In this document: positions 1 to 10,802 of the stretch, one piece after another | Layout of the letters: every line of letters starts with the position of its first letter | How positions within the stretch are numbered: the first letter of the stretch is position 1 | Assembly: GCA_965206395.1 (NCBI GenBank) | Contig: CBDBJK010000012.1 | Span: forward strand, 1-15,226 | Length of the DNA stretch: 15,226 nucleotides | From: CBDBJK01 sp965206395 | Lineage (GTDB): Bacteria; Chloroflexota; Dehalococcoidia; Lucifugimonadales; CATOSD01 | Direction of reading: 5' to 3' | The notes under the pieces: model-generated | Seen by the model: only the letters and a program-made list of their open reading frames with translations | What the model was told of the DNA's origin: nothing | The model's database searches: none | Position numbers and translations under genes: made by a program

Positions 1-762
1 TGGTCGAAGTAGCTGCTCGCTTGACGAGTCCGCTCCACCATTTAACCCTTTCCGGCAACTCTCTTGCGAGAAACTCGTCGAACTCTGGAACAATCTTACG
101 CTCAATAGTCCGCAACGCAGCCTCTCGGTCATCTCCTCCGGTCTTAATGAGGCGGTCTTCAACGTCGTCAGCCATTTGATTGAGGTAATCGACGAACCCT
201 TGCTTGTATTGGGCAACTTCCTCTCTAAGCTTCAGAATCTGTCACCGCTCAGTTTACCGAGGCGAGGAATTTTATACTCCAGCAGAGAGGTGGCGAGAAC
301 CGATCTGAGGTGTGCCGTACTGGTATCATCCGGTCTGGAAAGCACAAACTCAGGGTCGTCAGTTTTCGAAAAGAGGGCGTGGGCGGCCAAAGCCATGCGA
401 CCACTGAATACCTGGGAGGAGGAAAAATGAGGATACAGGATGCCCAGCTCGTTTCTGAGTTGTTGAGCAAGATCGTCTGGATCATCAACCCCGATCGTGA
501 CTGGTGGAGGCATCACTTCTAGAACCCCAGCATCGAATATCTCTTTGTTGGACTCCTTCCAGCTTGCATAGCGCTGTTGTTCCCAATCCAGATCATCAAG
601 CTTCTTGAATGGCCAGTTTATTAAAGGCACTGCTTTTGGGTCGAGATCGTAGGGGTGTGGCAACCAAATCTTGTCATAGAACAAGGCCAAGCTGGAAAGC
701 AAATCCGGGTCTTGAATTGTTAGGCCAGAAGCGTAGACACATCTGAGTTCTCTAGGCGACAT
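1..762 (-). pseudogene. Unknown-function protein gene, frameshifted and cut by the left edge
   Basis: I do not recognise the family. The first part, 176 residues from the ATG at 762, is acidic, aromatic-rich and soluble-looking, with no signal peptide or membrane segment. It stops at a TGA at 234-232. In the -1 frame an open stretch takes over at 241 (starting QILKLREEVAQYKQ) and runs without a stop to base 1, with the same helical, charged character. The two frames join naturally if one base, for example a C in GGTGAC(C)AGATTC, has been lost near 241. This is either a real mutation or an assembly error. The start at 762 is preferred over the GTG at 777 because a GGGAG Shine-Dalgarno lies 8 bases upstream of the ATG. 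The 3' end lies outside the window. Seen: two abutting frames. Inferred: one broken gene. Confidence 0.65.
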
Positions 763-1189
763 CTGTACAACTCCCACGGAACAAATGTTTCAAAGCATAT
801 ATGAAGGGCCAACCATTAGCCGGAATATCCCTGATGGAATCCATTGCATTCAAAACCACACCATCCTGAGATAAGACAGACTATACAAACTCCTTCTGAT
901 ACTGTCAATTGCCCACGAACGCACTCATTTAGAGAAACTGGGACTCCGGTTGGGTTGCCAAATAGAACGAAAAAATTCGTGAGAAAGTATCTCTGACCCT
1001 TTCCCACCCATTATCCGAATTCCACATCACGGCAGACAATCAGGGCTGGGCCAAGAGGATACGCTCGGAAAAGCGTCTGGTATTGGTAGCAGTCAGGGAC
1101 AGAAGGTGGCAAGACTACGCTCTAGATCACGGTGCAGAGGAGTAGAGGGAATGCGGAGGGTCAGGCGAAGATTAGACGATTGAACGCGA
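763..1189. other. Intergenic stretch without a convincing gene
   Basis: These 427 bases lie between the start of the frameshifted gene and the 3' end of tRNA-Val. A 63-codon minus-strand frame (816-1007) has no plausible Shine-Dalgarno or protein character. A 59-codon stop-free stretch on the plus strand (966-1145) reads with plausible amino-acid composition but has no start codon, so at best it is a gene remnant. I see no tRNA, repeat array or clear promoter here. Confidence 0.5.
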
Positions 1190-1266
1190 TGGTGGGCGGT
1201 ATAAGATTTGAACTTATGACCTCTGCGATGTCAACGCAGCGCTCTAGGCCGCTGAGCTAACCGCCC
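1190..1266 (-). tRNA. tRNA-Val, anticodon GAC, with encoded CCA
   Basis: The minus strand folds into a full cloverleaf. The acceptor GGGCGGT (1266-1260) pairs perfectly with ACCGCCC (1200-1194), followed by discriminator A (1193) and an encoded CCA (1192-1190). The D arm uses GCTC/GAGC. The anticodon arm is CTGCG-TTGACAT-CGCAG, placing anticodon GAC at 1232-1230, which reads GUC and GUU valine codons. The T arm is ATAAG-TTCAAAT-CTTAT. There is no intron and the variable loop is short. It lies downstream of rpoC on the same strand, beyond two hairpins. Confidence 0.96.
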
Positions 1267-1317
1267 ACGTTTTGAGTATAAAGTTTATTGGTTTGCTGCC
1301 AAGTTTAACAAGCAAAT

Positions 1318-1352
1318 CGAGTAAGGTCAAGAATTTCTTATGACCTTACTCG
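1318..1352 (-). terminator. Perfect 12-bp inverted repeat downstream of rpoC, candidate terminator
   Basis: CGAGTAAGGTCA (1318-1329) and TGACCTTACTCG (1341-1352) are perfect reverse complements separated by 11 bases. Read on the minus strand, the hairpin follows rpoC and is trailed by the moderately U-rich ATTTGCTTGTT. It is therefore a plausible, though not textbook, Rho-independent terminator for rpoBC, or a processing site between rpoC and tRNA-Val. On the plus strand no T-tract follows. Confidence 0.55.
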
Positions 1353-1363
1353 TTAGGCCGTAC

Positions 1364-1404
1364 TGTGTAGGAGCGTCCTTTCAAGAGAGACTTGCCCCTA
1401 CACA
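1364..1404. repeat. Imperfect palindrome (REP/MITE-like hairpin)
   Basis: TGTGTAGG (1364-1371) pairs with CCTACACA (1397-1404). After one mismatch the stem continues with GC/GC and GTC/GAC pairs, giving a hairpin of about 41 bases beside the 12-bp inverted repeat. The outer GTAGGGG...CCTAC look resembles dispersed palindromic elements I recall from Chloroflexota and cyanobacterial genomes. Only one copy is in this window, so its repetitive nature is inference. It may instead form part of the rpoBC 3' end. Confidence 0.4.
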
Positions 1405-1433
1405 ACGGGGTTTTTGTGGAGCTAAAAAGGTAC

Positions 1434-5489
<4,056 letters not shown>

Positions 5490-5570
5490 ATCTTACACTC
5501 CTAAATTCCACACCACTCTTGATGTTCGCCCAACATCGGGGCAGACACTCTTCCGCGTAAGGATGTCTGA
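5490..5570 (-). other. rpoB-rpoC spacer with two small hairpins
   Basis: The 81-base spacer contains CAGACA/TGTCTG (5542-5547 with 5564-5569, with an inner CCTT/AAG pairing) directly after the rpoB stop, and GATGTT/AACATC (5521-5526 with 5532-5537). Neither is followed by a U-tract, so they are unlikely to terminate. They could be mRNA processing or stability elements. The rpoC Shine-Dalgarno lies just beyond them. Confidence 0.35.
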
Positions 5571-8500
5571 TTAGTTATCGTCGCTGCTTACCGCCTCCTC
5601 GGCAGGAATATCTCCTATGCTCCCATTCTGCTCCTCCGCACTAGCCGTGACCGGGAGTTGAGTCTCGGCGTCATCGACGATTTCGAGCGAGTGCATCGTC
5701 TCGACGGGGAAATCGTCATCATCTATGTCATCCATGTCGTCGGACGAGAGCATTGTCTGCTCCGTTTCCTCATGCAACAACTCCACGGACAGTCCCAGGC
5801 TTTGCAGTTCTTTTAGCAGAACATGGAAAGATTCGGGGATTCCTGGCTGGATTACATCCTCACCTTTGACAATGGCCTCGTAGGTTTTCACCCTGCCGAC
5901 CACATCGTCGGACTTGACGGTCAGCATCTCCTGAAGGTTGTACGCCGCGCTGTAGGCTTCCAGCGCCCATACCTCCATTTCACCGAAGCGCTGTCCGCCA
6001 AACTGCGCCTTACCGCCCAGAGGTTGCTGGGTTATCAGCGAGTATGGACCTGTGGAGCGGGCATGTATTTTGTCTTCGACGAGGTGAATCAGCTTCATCA
6101 TGTATATGTAGCCCACCGTGATAGGCTGGTCGAAGGGTTCTCCTGTTTGACCGTCCCGAAGGATGGACTTGCCCATGATGGGAGCGGATATTTGCTCATC
6201 TCTGTTGATCTGAACAACCTCGGCCCTCATGTCGTCGCTGGAAAGTTCTGAGGTATCCCGCCCCATGTCCTTTCGAAGCCATATATCTATGCAGGCGTCT
6301 CGTGCCACACCTAGCGTGCTCTCTGTGAAGATTTTATCGAAATCGTGTCCCCACTCAGTGAGCCACTCGCGGGCTTTGGCGAAGTCTATAAGGTTCGCGC
6401 CGCTATCGTCTACTGGTCTTGGGTCTACGGCTCCAGACTGTTCTATAATCCAGGCCTGAGACAGCGCATCCTCGATGGCGATATCGGGCGCGCCGTCAAA
6501 GACAGGCGTCACCGCTCGAAAGCCCAGCGTGTGGGCGGCCCATCCGAGGTGAGTTTCCAACACCTGACCAAGATTCATTCGAGATGGCACGCCTATTGGG
6601 TTCAAAATGATGTCCACCGGTGTGCCATCGGGCAGGAAGGGCATATCCCCTTCCTGCAGGATTTTGGCTATTACGCCCTTATTGCCATGACGACCAGCCA
6701 TCTTGTCACCCTCGCTCACTTTGCGAGTCTGGGCAACCCACATGCGCACCAGCTTGTTGACGCCGGGAGGCAACTCGTCTTTGTTGGCCCTGCTCAGAAC
6801 TTTGACACCTATGACCTTCCCTTTTTGTCCATGAGGCACTCTCAGGGAGGTGTCTTTTACATCGCGGGCCTTTTCCCCGAATATAGCGCGCAGCAGTTTC
6901 TCTTCGGCGCTCAGTTCGGTTTCGCCTTTGGGCGTGATCTTGCCGACCAGGATATCGCCGGGGCCTATTTCAGCGCCTATGCGTATGATGCCTTCCTCGT
7001 CCAGATCACGAAGGCTGTCTTCTCCCACGTTGGGGATGTCTCTCGTGATTTCTTCAGGCCCAAGCTTTGTGTCTCGCGCCTCTACCTCATGCTTTTCGAT
7101 GTGGATGGAGGTGAACTTGTCCTCTTTGACCATCCGCTCGCTGATGATGATGGCGTCCTCGAAGTTGTAGCCTTCCCAGCTCATGAAGGCGACCAGAACG
7201 TTCTGGCCCAGAGCTAGCTCGCCGTGACCGCTGGAAGAGCTATCCGCCAGGACTTGCCCTTTCTGAACGAGGTCGCCCCTGTAGACGATAGGGCGCTGAT
7301 TGACGCAGGTGCCCTGATTGCTCCTGACAAACTTCAGCAGGCGGTATTCGTGCATCTCACCCTCAGGGTCGATGACGACTATCTTCCCGCCAGTGGACTC
7401 GGAGACTAACCCCTCTGTTCTGGAGAGAACGACCTGGCCGCTGTCCTTGGCTACTCGCTCTTCCATGCCCGTGCCGACCAGTGGCACCTCCGGGCGAAGC
7501 AGCGGCACGGCCTGGCGTTGCATGTTCGATCCCATGAGGGCGCGGTTGGCGTCGTCATGTTCAAGGAACGGAATCAACGACGTCGAGACGCTTACAATCT
7601 GTATCGGGGACACGTCCATATACCCCACATTGTCCGGTGGCTCCATGGACACTCCCTCTCCCATACGGGTTTCCACCCTTTCGTCAATGAATTGCCCTAA
7701 CTCATCCAGAGGTGAGTTGGCTTGAGCGATATGAACGTGCTCTTCGTCATCGGCGGAGAGGTAGAAAATGTCATCAGTGTTCGGAGAGACGAAGGGCTTG
7801 ACAGGCAACATCTGTTCAGGCAGACCCGCGATTCGCCCAAGAGTCCTCTTCGTGACGACTCCGTCCGCGTTCAGGATGGTTTTTCCGTCCTGCCCCACCA
7901 CTTTCTGAGTAATCGTCCGTCCTTCCAGACCTGGATCGTTGTTGGTGAATTCCGTGTAAATCTTTCGATACGGCGTCTCGATGAAGCCGTAGTCGTTTGT
8001 GCGGGCATAAGTAGCCAGCGACCCTAGCAGGCCGATGTTTGGGCCTTCAGGAGTCTCGATAGGACAGATGCGCCCGTAATGGGAGTGATGAACGTCTCGC
8101 ACGTCGAATCCAGCCCGCTCCCTGGAGAGTCCGCCAGGACCGAGAGCGGAGAGGCGACGCTTGTGCGTCAACTCGGCCAGAGGATTCGTCTGGTCCATGA
8201 ACTGAGAAAGCTGCGAGCCTCCGAAGAACTCCCTTACAGCCGCTACCACAGGCCTGATGTTGATAAGGGCGGCGGGCGTAGTAGTCGCCGGGTCCATCTG
8301 AGTTGTCATGCGCTCCTTGATGACCCGCTCCATGCGCAAAAGCCCAACACGCACCTGGTTCTGTATCAACTCGCCTACGGCGCGCACGCGGCGGTTGCCG
8401 AGGTGGTCGATGTCGTCTGGCTCAACGACGCCATTGTTGATCTGTATCATCATCCTGAGCAGACCAATGATGTCTTCTGGCGTGAGGGTGCGAACGCCAG

Positions 8501-9401
8501 CGTCATCTTCGCCGCGCCTGAGGCGTCGGTTAAGCTTGTAGCGTCCAACCCTGCCCAGGTCATAGCGGCGATTGTTGAAAAACAGGTTATCTATCAGCGT
8601 CTTCGCGTTGTCCACGCTGGGAGGCTCGCCGGGACGGAGCCTGCGGTAGAACTCCAGCAAAGCCTCGTCCTGGTCAGTTACGCCTTTGTCCTTCTCTATG
8701 GTGGTCGTTATGAACTGGTGATCGGGATCGGTGTCCACGTCCGCGAAAAGCTCTTTCAGCTCCTCGTCTGTTGCATAGCCCATAGACCGCAGAAGGGTGC
8801 TGATGGGCGTCTTGCGCTTGCGGTCTACTTTAACCGAAATGACATCTCTGTTGCTGGTCTCGAATTCCATCCAGGCCCCTCGATAGGGTATGAGCTTTGC
8901 GGAAGACAGCATCCTGCCAGTAGCGTGGTCCTGGTTTATCGTGAAGTACACTCCCGGCGACCTTACTAGCTGGCTGACCACCACTCGCTCGGCCCCGTTT
9001 ATGATGAAAGTGCCTGTGGATGTCATCATAGGAATGTCCCCGATGAAGAGGGTCTGCTCCTTGACTTCGCCCTGACTAGGCCCGGCAGCCTTTATTCTAA
9101 GGCTTACGGTGACGTGCAGTGGGGCAGAAAATGTGGTTTCCTTCTCCCTGCACTCCTCTTCGGTGTTCTTAGGCTCATCGAAGAAATGCTCGTCAAAGCT
9201 AAGTTCAAAGCGTCCGCCCGGAAAGTCTTCGAGTGGAGAAATCTCCTCGAATAACTCTCGCAGTCCATCGGTTTTGAACCAGTTGAATGATTTGATCTGA
9301 ACCTGTATCAGGTTCGGAACATCAAGGATGCTCTCGATCCGGCCGTAGGACTTTTTTTCGGGGAAATTACCATTACCGACCTTCAAAACAGATAAGGTCA
9401 T
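5571..9401 (-). CDS. rpoB: DNA-directed RNA polymerase subunit beta
   Basis: Catalytic beta subunit, 1276 residues and complete. The rifampicin-binding region is at about 394-421. The positions equivalent to E. coli D516, H526 and S531 are D403, H413 and S418, all the sensitive-type residues. ICPIETPEGPNIGLL is at 445-459, the conserved KMAGRHGNKG at 900-909, and the C-terminal signature GGKAQFGGQRFGEMEVWALE at 1129-1148. Between PVFDGA and DGQTGEPF about 110 residues occur, where Bacillus RpoB has about 25, so there is an extra segment of about 85 residues. The C-terminus (1215-1276) is a long, very acidic tail rich in Asp. The start has GAGGAG 11 bases upstream of the ATG. It is followed by rpoC. 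Confidence 0.98.
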   Translation of the reverse strand: MTLSVLKVGNGNFPEKKSYGRIESILDVPNLIQVQIKSFNWFKTDGLRELFEEISPLEDFPGGRFELSFDEHFFDEPKNTEEECREKETTFSAPLHVTVSLRIKAAGPSQGEVKEQTLFIGDIPMMTSTGTFIINGAERVVVSQLVRSPGVYFTINQDHATGRMLSSAKLIPYRGAWMEFETSNRDVISVKVDRKRKTPISTLLRSMGYATDEELKELFADVDTDPDHQFITTTIEKDKGVTDQDEALLEFYRRLRPGEPPSVDNAKTLIDNLFFNNRRYDLGRVGRYKLNRRLRRGEDDAGVRTLTPEDIIGLLRMMIQINNGVVEPDDIDHLGNRRVRAVGELIQNQVRVGLLRMERVIKERMTTQMDPATTTPAALINIRPVVAAVREFFGGSQLSQFMDQTNPLAELTHKRRLSALGPGGLSRERAGFDVRDVHHSHYGRICPIETPEGPNIGLLGSLATYARTNDYGFIETPYRKIYTEFTNNDPGLEGRTITQKVVGQDGKTILNADGVVTKRTLGRIAGLPEQMLPVKPFVSPNTDDIFYLSADDEEHVHIAQANSPLDELGQFIDERVETRMGEGVSMEPPDNVGYMDVSPIQIVSVSTSLIPFLEHDDANRALMGSNMQRQAVPLLRPEVPLVGTGMEERVAKDSGQVVLSRTEGLVSESTGGKIVVIDPEGEMHEYRLLKFVRSNQGTCVNQRPIVYRGDLVQKGQVLADSSSSGHGELALGQNVLVAFMSWEGYNFEDAIIISERMVKEDKFTSIHIEKHEVEARDTKLGPEEITRDIPNVGEDSLRDLDEEGIIRIGAEIGPGDILVGKITPKGETELSAEEKLLRAIFGEKARDVKDTSLRVPHGQKGKVIGVKVLSRANKDELPPGVNKLVRMWVAQTRKVSEGDKMAGRHGNKGVIAKILQEGDMPFLPDGTPVDIILNPIGVPSRMNLGQVLETHLGWAAHTLGFRAVTPVFDGAPDIAIEDALSQAWIIEQSGAVDPRPVDDSGANLIDFAKAREWLTEWGHDFDKIFTESTLGVARDACIDIWLRKDMGRDTSELSSDDMRAEVVQINRDEQISAPIMGKSILRDGQTGEPFDQPITVGYIYMMKLIHLVEDKIHARSTGPYSLITQQPLGGKAQFGGQRFGEMEVWALEAYSAAYNLQEMLTVKSDDVVGRVKTYEAIVKGEDVIQPGIPESFHVLLKELQSLGLSVELLHEETEQTMLSSDDMDDIDDDDFPVETMHSLEIVDDAETQLPVTASAEEQNGSIGDIPAEEAVSSDDN

Positions 9402-9544
9402 CCGCTATCACACTCCTCACAATAGAAGGTTACTGAAGCGTATCCGACACGTAAAAAATTGCAGAAAACAACCAGGGCAATGTAGGACAAAGATCTGTGG
9501 AAAATAACAAATTGGTGCTTGGGGCATAACTCGACCAATTACCT

Positions 9545-9574
9545 ATGGTAACATGCCTCAGAGTCATATGTCAA
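9545..9574 (-). promoter_or_regulatory. Candidate sigma70-type promoter for rpoBC
   Basis: On the minus strand a perfect -35 TTGACA (9574-9569) is followed after 18 bases by TACCAT (9550-9545), preceded by the extended -10 signature TGT. Transcription would begin around 9537, giving a leader of about 135 bases before rpoB. A small AACAC-5-GTGTT inverted repeat (9573-9587) overlaps the -35. The 280-base gap 9402-9681 holds this promoter and the leader, and I see no gene in it. The expected TATAAT is only partly matched. Confidence 0.5.
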
Positions 9575-9681
9575 CACCTCTTGTGTTAGACATACTGCAA
9601 ATCCTTGAACTCGTTGCCAAAAGGCAAAAGAGGTAGTCCGAAGTGAACCGCAGAATGTCGAGGCACATTGGAATGGCATAC

Positions 9682-10020
9682 TCAGAATGGCCTCCCTCCG
9701 AGTAAGCCAGCGAATCGAAGACCCCATAGCAGTGCTGTTAGCGCCGTCGACCCCATAAGTACGAGAGTGGATCGCTTGGCCCATGTGGAGCGCCATCCAC
9801 CGCCATGAGACATGTTAAGATACCAGCCACGTCCCAGCATAAGCAGAGTTATGCCTAGAAAAGGCCAGGTGAGCACCTGCAACGCAGGCGCGAGGGCCAG
9901 CCCGGTCGACGTTCCTCCGACGATACCGAGCAGGCCAGGCACGACTCATCACCAGGGCAGTGGCAAAAACCCGCTCAACATAGCTACGAATGGCTTTTCG
10001 ACTCTCAGCAGTTTGAACAT
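9682..10020 (-). CDS. MerT-like small membrane protein with tandem in-frame UGA (candidate Sec-Sec selenoprotein)
   Basis: The frame from ATG 10020 runs 23 codons (ending LSGFLPLPW), meets UGA UGA at 9951-9946, and continues in the same frame (VVPGLLGIVGG) to a TGA at 9684, 112 residues in all if both UGAs are decoded. Three hydrophobic segments lie at about 11-36, 42-63 and 84-106. The arrangement xx-V-V-P-G-L-L matches the first helix of MerT, where a vicinal Cys pair is followed two residues later by Pro (CCLGP in Tn21 MerT). Here the two UGAs occupy the CC positions, and no ordinary cysteine exists anywhere in the protein. MerT's second, cytoplasmic cysteine pair is also absent. The start is strongly supported by GAGGAGGAG at 10038-10030. 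The gene lies 19 bases after the GDCCVxC gene, in an apparent operon under an ArsR-type repressor. Family: mercuric or soft-metal uptake (inference from pattern). The alternative is a pseudogene with two adjacent nonsense codons, or a short protein from GTG 9942, which lacks a good Shine-Dalgarno. Confidence 0.72.
9895..9936 (-). promoter_or_regulatory. Candidate bacterial SECIS stem-loop
   Basis: In the mRNA, GGCCUGCUCGGU (9936-9925) pairs with ACCGGGCUGGCC (9906-9895): 11 of 12 pairs including one G-U, with a single U-U mismatch. Inside, CGU (9922-9920) pairs with ACG (9912-9910), leaving apical loop CGGAGGA (9919-9913). There are 26 bases between the second UGA and the apical loop, within the spacing of about 16-37 expected for bacterial SECIS, and the second loop base is G, as the usual bacterial pattern requires. 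The element lies inside the coding frame, as bacterial SECIS elements do. The fold was worked out by hand, and SelB recognition is inferred. Confidence 0.55.
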
Positions 10021-10029
10021 CGTCCTTAT

Positions 10030-10038
10030 CTCCTCCTC
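10030..10038 (-). promoter_or_regulatory. Strong ribosome binding site fixing the start at 10020
   Basis: GAGGAGGAG lies 9 bases upstream of the ATG at 10020 and directly after the TAG stop of the GDCCVxC gene (10042-10040). It argues that translation begins before the tandem UGA codons, not at the GTG downstream of them. Confidence 0.8.
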
Positions 10039-10039
10039 A

Positions 10040-10243
10040 CTATCGTGCGTTCTCCAACTGTATAGGCGGGCAAGGCGTATCGGCATAAGAGCAAAACACG
10101 CAGCAATCGCCCTGCTTTGGCTTCAGCATCGCGCGGCAATTTACGCATTCGTGAAAGAACTGGCAAGCGTCAATTGGCATTTCGAGGTCTTGCGCAAAAC
10201 CGCATTCAGGGCACGTCAGCTTCGATATTGTAATCGTTTCCAT
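10040..10243 (-). CDS. GDCCVxC domain-containing small cysteine-rich protein
   Basis: This 67-residue soluble protein has nine cysteines (11, 14, 27, 33, 36, 47, 48, 51, 58). The N-terminal half has CPECG plus CVNC, which resembles a small zinc ribbon. The C-terminal half has the family signature GDCCVFC (45-51) followed by SYADTPCPPIQ. I recall this family being annotated as 'GDCCVxC domain-containing (seleno)protein', since some members carry UGA at a cysteine position; here all are cysteine codons. The biochemical role is unknown to me. The clustered thiols and the neighbours (ArsR regulator, MerT-like gene, CDF pump) suggest handling of a soft metal. AAGGAG lies about 9 bases upstream of the ATG. 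The MerT-like gene follows 19 bases later. Confidence 0.85.
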   Translation of the reverse strand: METITISKLTCPECGFAQDLEMPIDACQFFHECVNCRAMLKPKQGDCCVFCSYADTPCPPIQLENAR

Positions 10244-10325
10244 GATTTATGCTCCTTCTGTTGAAACGCTCCTTTTCCAATTGCAAGGCTAAAGTCTGTT
10301 TGCCTCTAGCCTATCGATCAATTGT

Positions 10326-10347
10326 TATATCATAAGATGTTGATATA
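10326..10347. promoter_or_regulatory. Candidate ArsR-type operator upstream of the GDCCVxC operon
   Basis: TATATCA (10326-10332) and TGATATA (10341-10347) form a perfect 7-bp inverted repeat with an 8-base spacer, about 83 bases upstream of the GDCCVxC start. A possible -10 (TATAAC, minus strand, 10329-10324) overlaps it, so a bound repressor would block the polymerase. Another TGATAT occurs at 10372-10377. Size and AT-rich symmetry suit ArsR/SmtB operators; the assignment to the adjacent regulator is inference. Confidence 0.5.
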
Positions 10348-10409
10348 TTAGCTAGAGATTCGGGTTGTTATTGATATTGCTGAGGGTTAATTGTAGTTGC
10401 CGACGCTTC

Positions 10410-10802
10410 TCATTCGGCGTTGGCGCGGCCATTTCGCCAGCCAGTCACGTTGGTGAGGTTCTCGTCCGTCTTGCCTATGACTTCGCAGGCCATGATAAAG
10501 TTCTCGCTGCCGTGAACCAGCTCTTGCGCCAGCCTGATTAGCTCTATCACTCTAGGGTCGGCCAGCGAATAGATGACGTACCGCCCCTCACGGCGCGTCG
10601 TCACGTAGCCGCACCATCTGAGACAGCCCAGGTGCATCGACACCTGATTCTGGGGCAGAGCCAGATGCTCTACGATATCGCCTGCCGCCTTCTCTCCGCC
10701 TTGAAGGAATTCCAGAATTCGCAATCGCGTTGGGTCTCCAAGCCCTTTGAAGAACCGAGCGGTTACCATGTCGAGCGCTTCTCTCTGCTCTAATTGTTGC
10801 AC
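10410..10802 (-). CDS. ArsR/SmtB-family metal-sensing repressor, CmtR-like
   Basis: This 130-residue winged-helix repressor has the typical opening FKGLGDPTRLRILEFL (18-33), a recognition helix around QNQVSMHLGCLRWCGYV (51-67) and the beta-wing TRREGRYVIYSL (69-80). Cysteines C60 and C64 (LGCLRWCG) in the recognition-helix region and C106 (MACEVI) in the C-terminal part reproduce the three-Cys arrangement of mycobacterial CmtR (SCLRGCG plus a C-terminal Cys), a Cd/Pb sensor. A soft-metal ligand is therefore likely. The start is taken as GTG 10802 with GAGG 5 bases upstream; no in-frame ATG gives a better choice. It is divergent from the CDF gene, and the GDCCVxC/MerT-like pair follows on the same strand after 166 bases with its own operator candidate. 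The metal specificity (Cd, Pb, Hg or Zn) cannot be read from sequence alone. Confidence 0.9.
   Translation of the reverse strand: MQQLEQREALDMVTARFFKGLGDPTRLRILEFLQGGEKAAGDIVEHLALPQNQVSMHLGCLRWCGYVTTRREGRYVIYSLADPRVIELIRLAQELVHGSENFIMACEVIGKTDENLTNVTGWRNGRANAE

Noticed and set aside
816..1007. 63-residue minus-strand frame
   Set aside because: No Shine-Dalgarno, odd composition and no recognisable domain; most likely chance.
966..1145. Stop-free plus-strand stretch reading ITADNQGWAKRIRSEKR and beyond
   Set aside because: Plausible amino-acid composition but no start codon and no neighbouring coding context; at most a gene remnant.
9614..9627. TTGCC-AAAA-GGCAA hairpin downstream of the MerT-like gene
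   Set aside because: Only a 5-bp stem with no U-tract on the transcribed strand; not a convincing terminator.
9539..9796. 85-residue minus-strand frame overlapping the MerT-like gene tail and rpoB promoter
   Set aside because: It lies in another frame of a better-supported gene, has no protein-family character, and covers the likely rpoB promoter.
9682..9942. An independent 86-residue protein starting at GTG 9942
   Set aside because: It has no good Shine-Dalgarno, begins in the middle of membrane helix 1, and a far stronger start (ATG 10020 with GAGGAGGAG) exists in the same frame upstream of the two UGAs.
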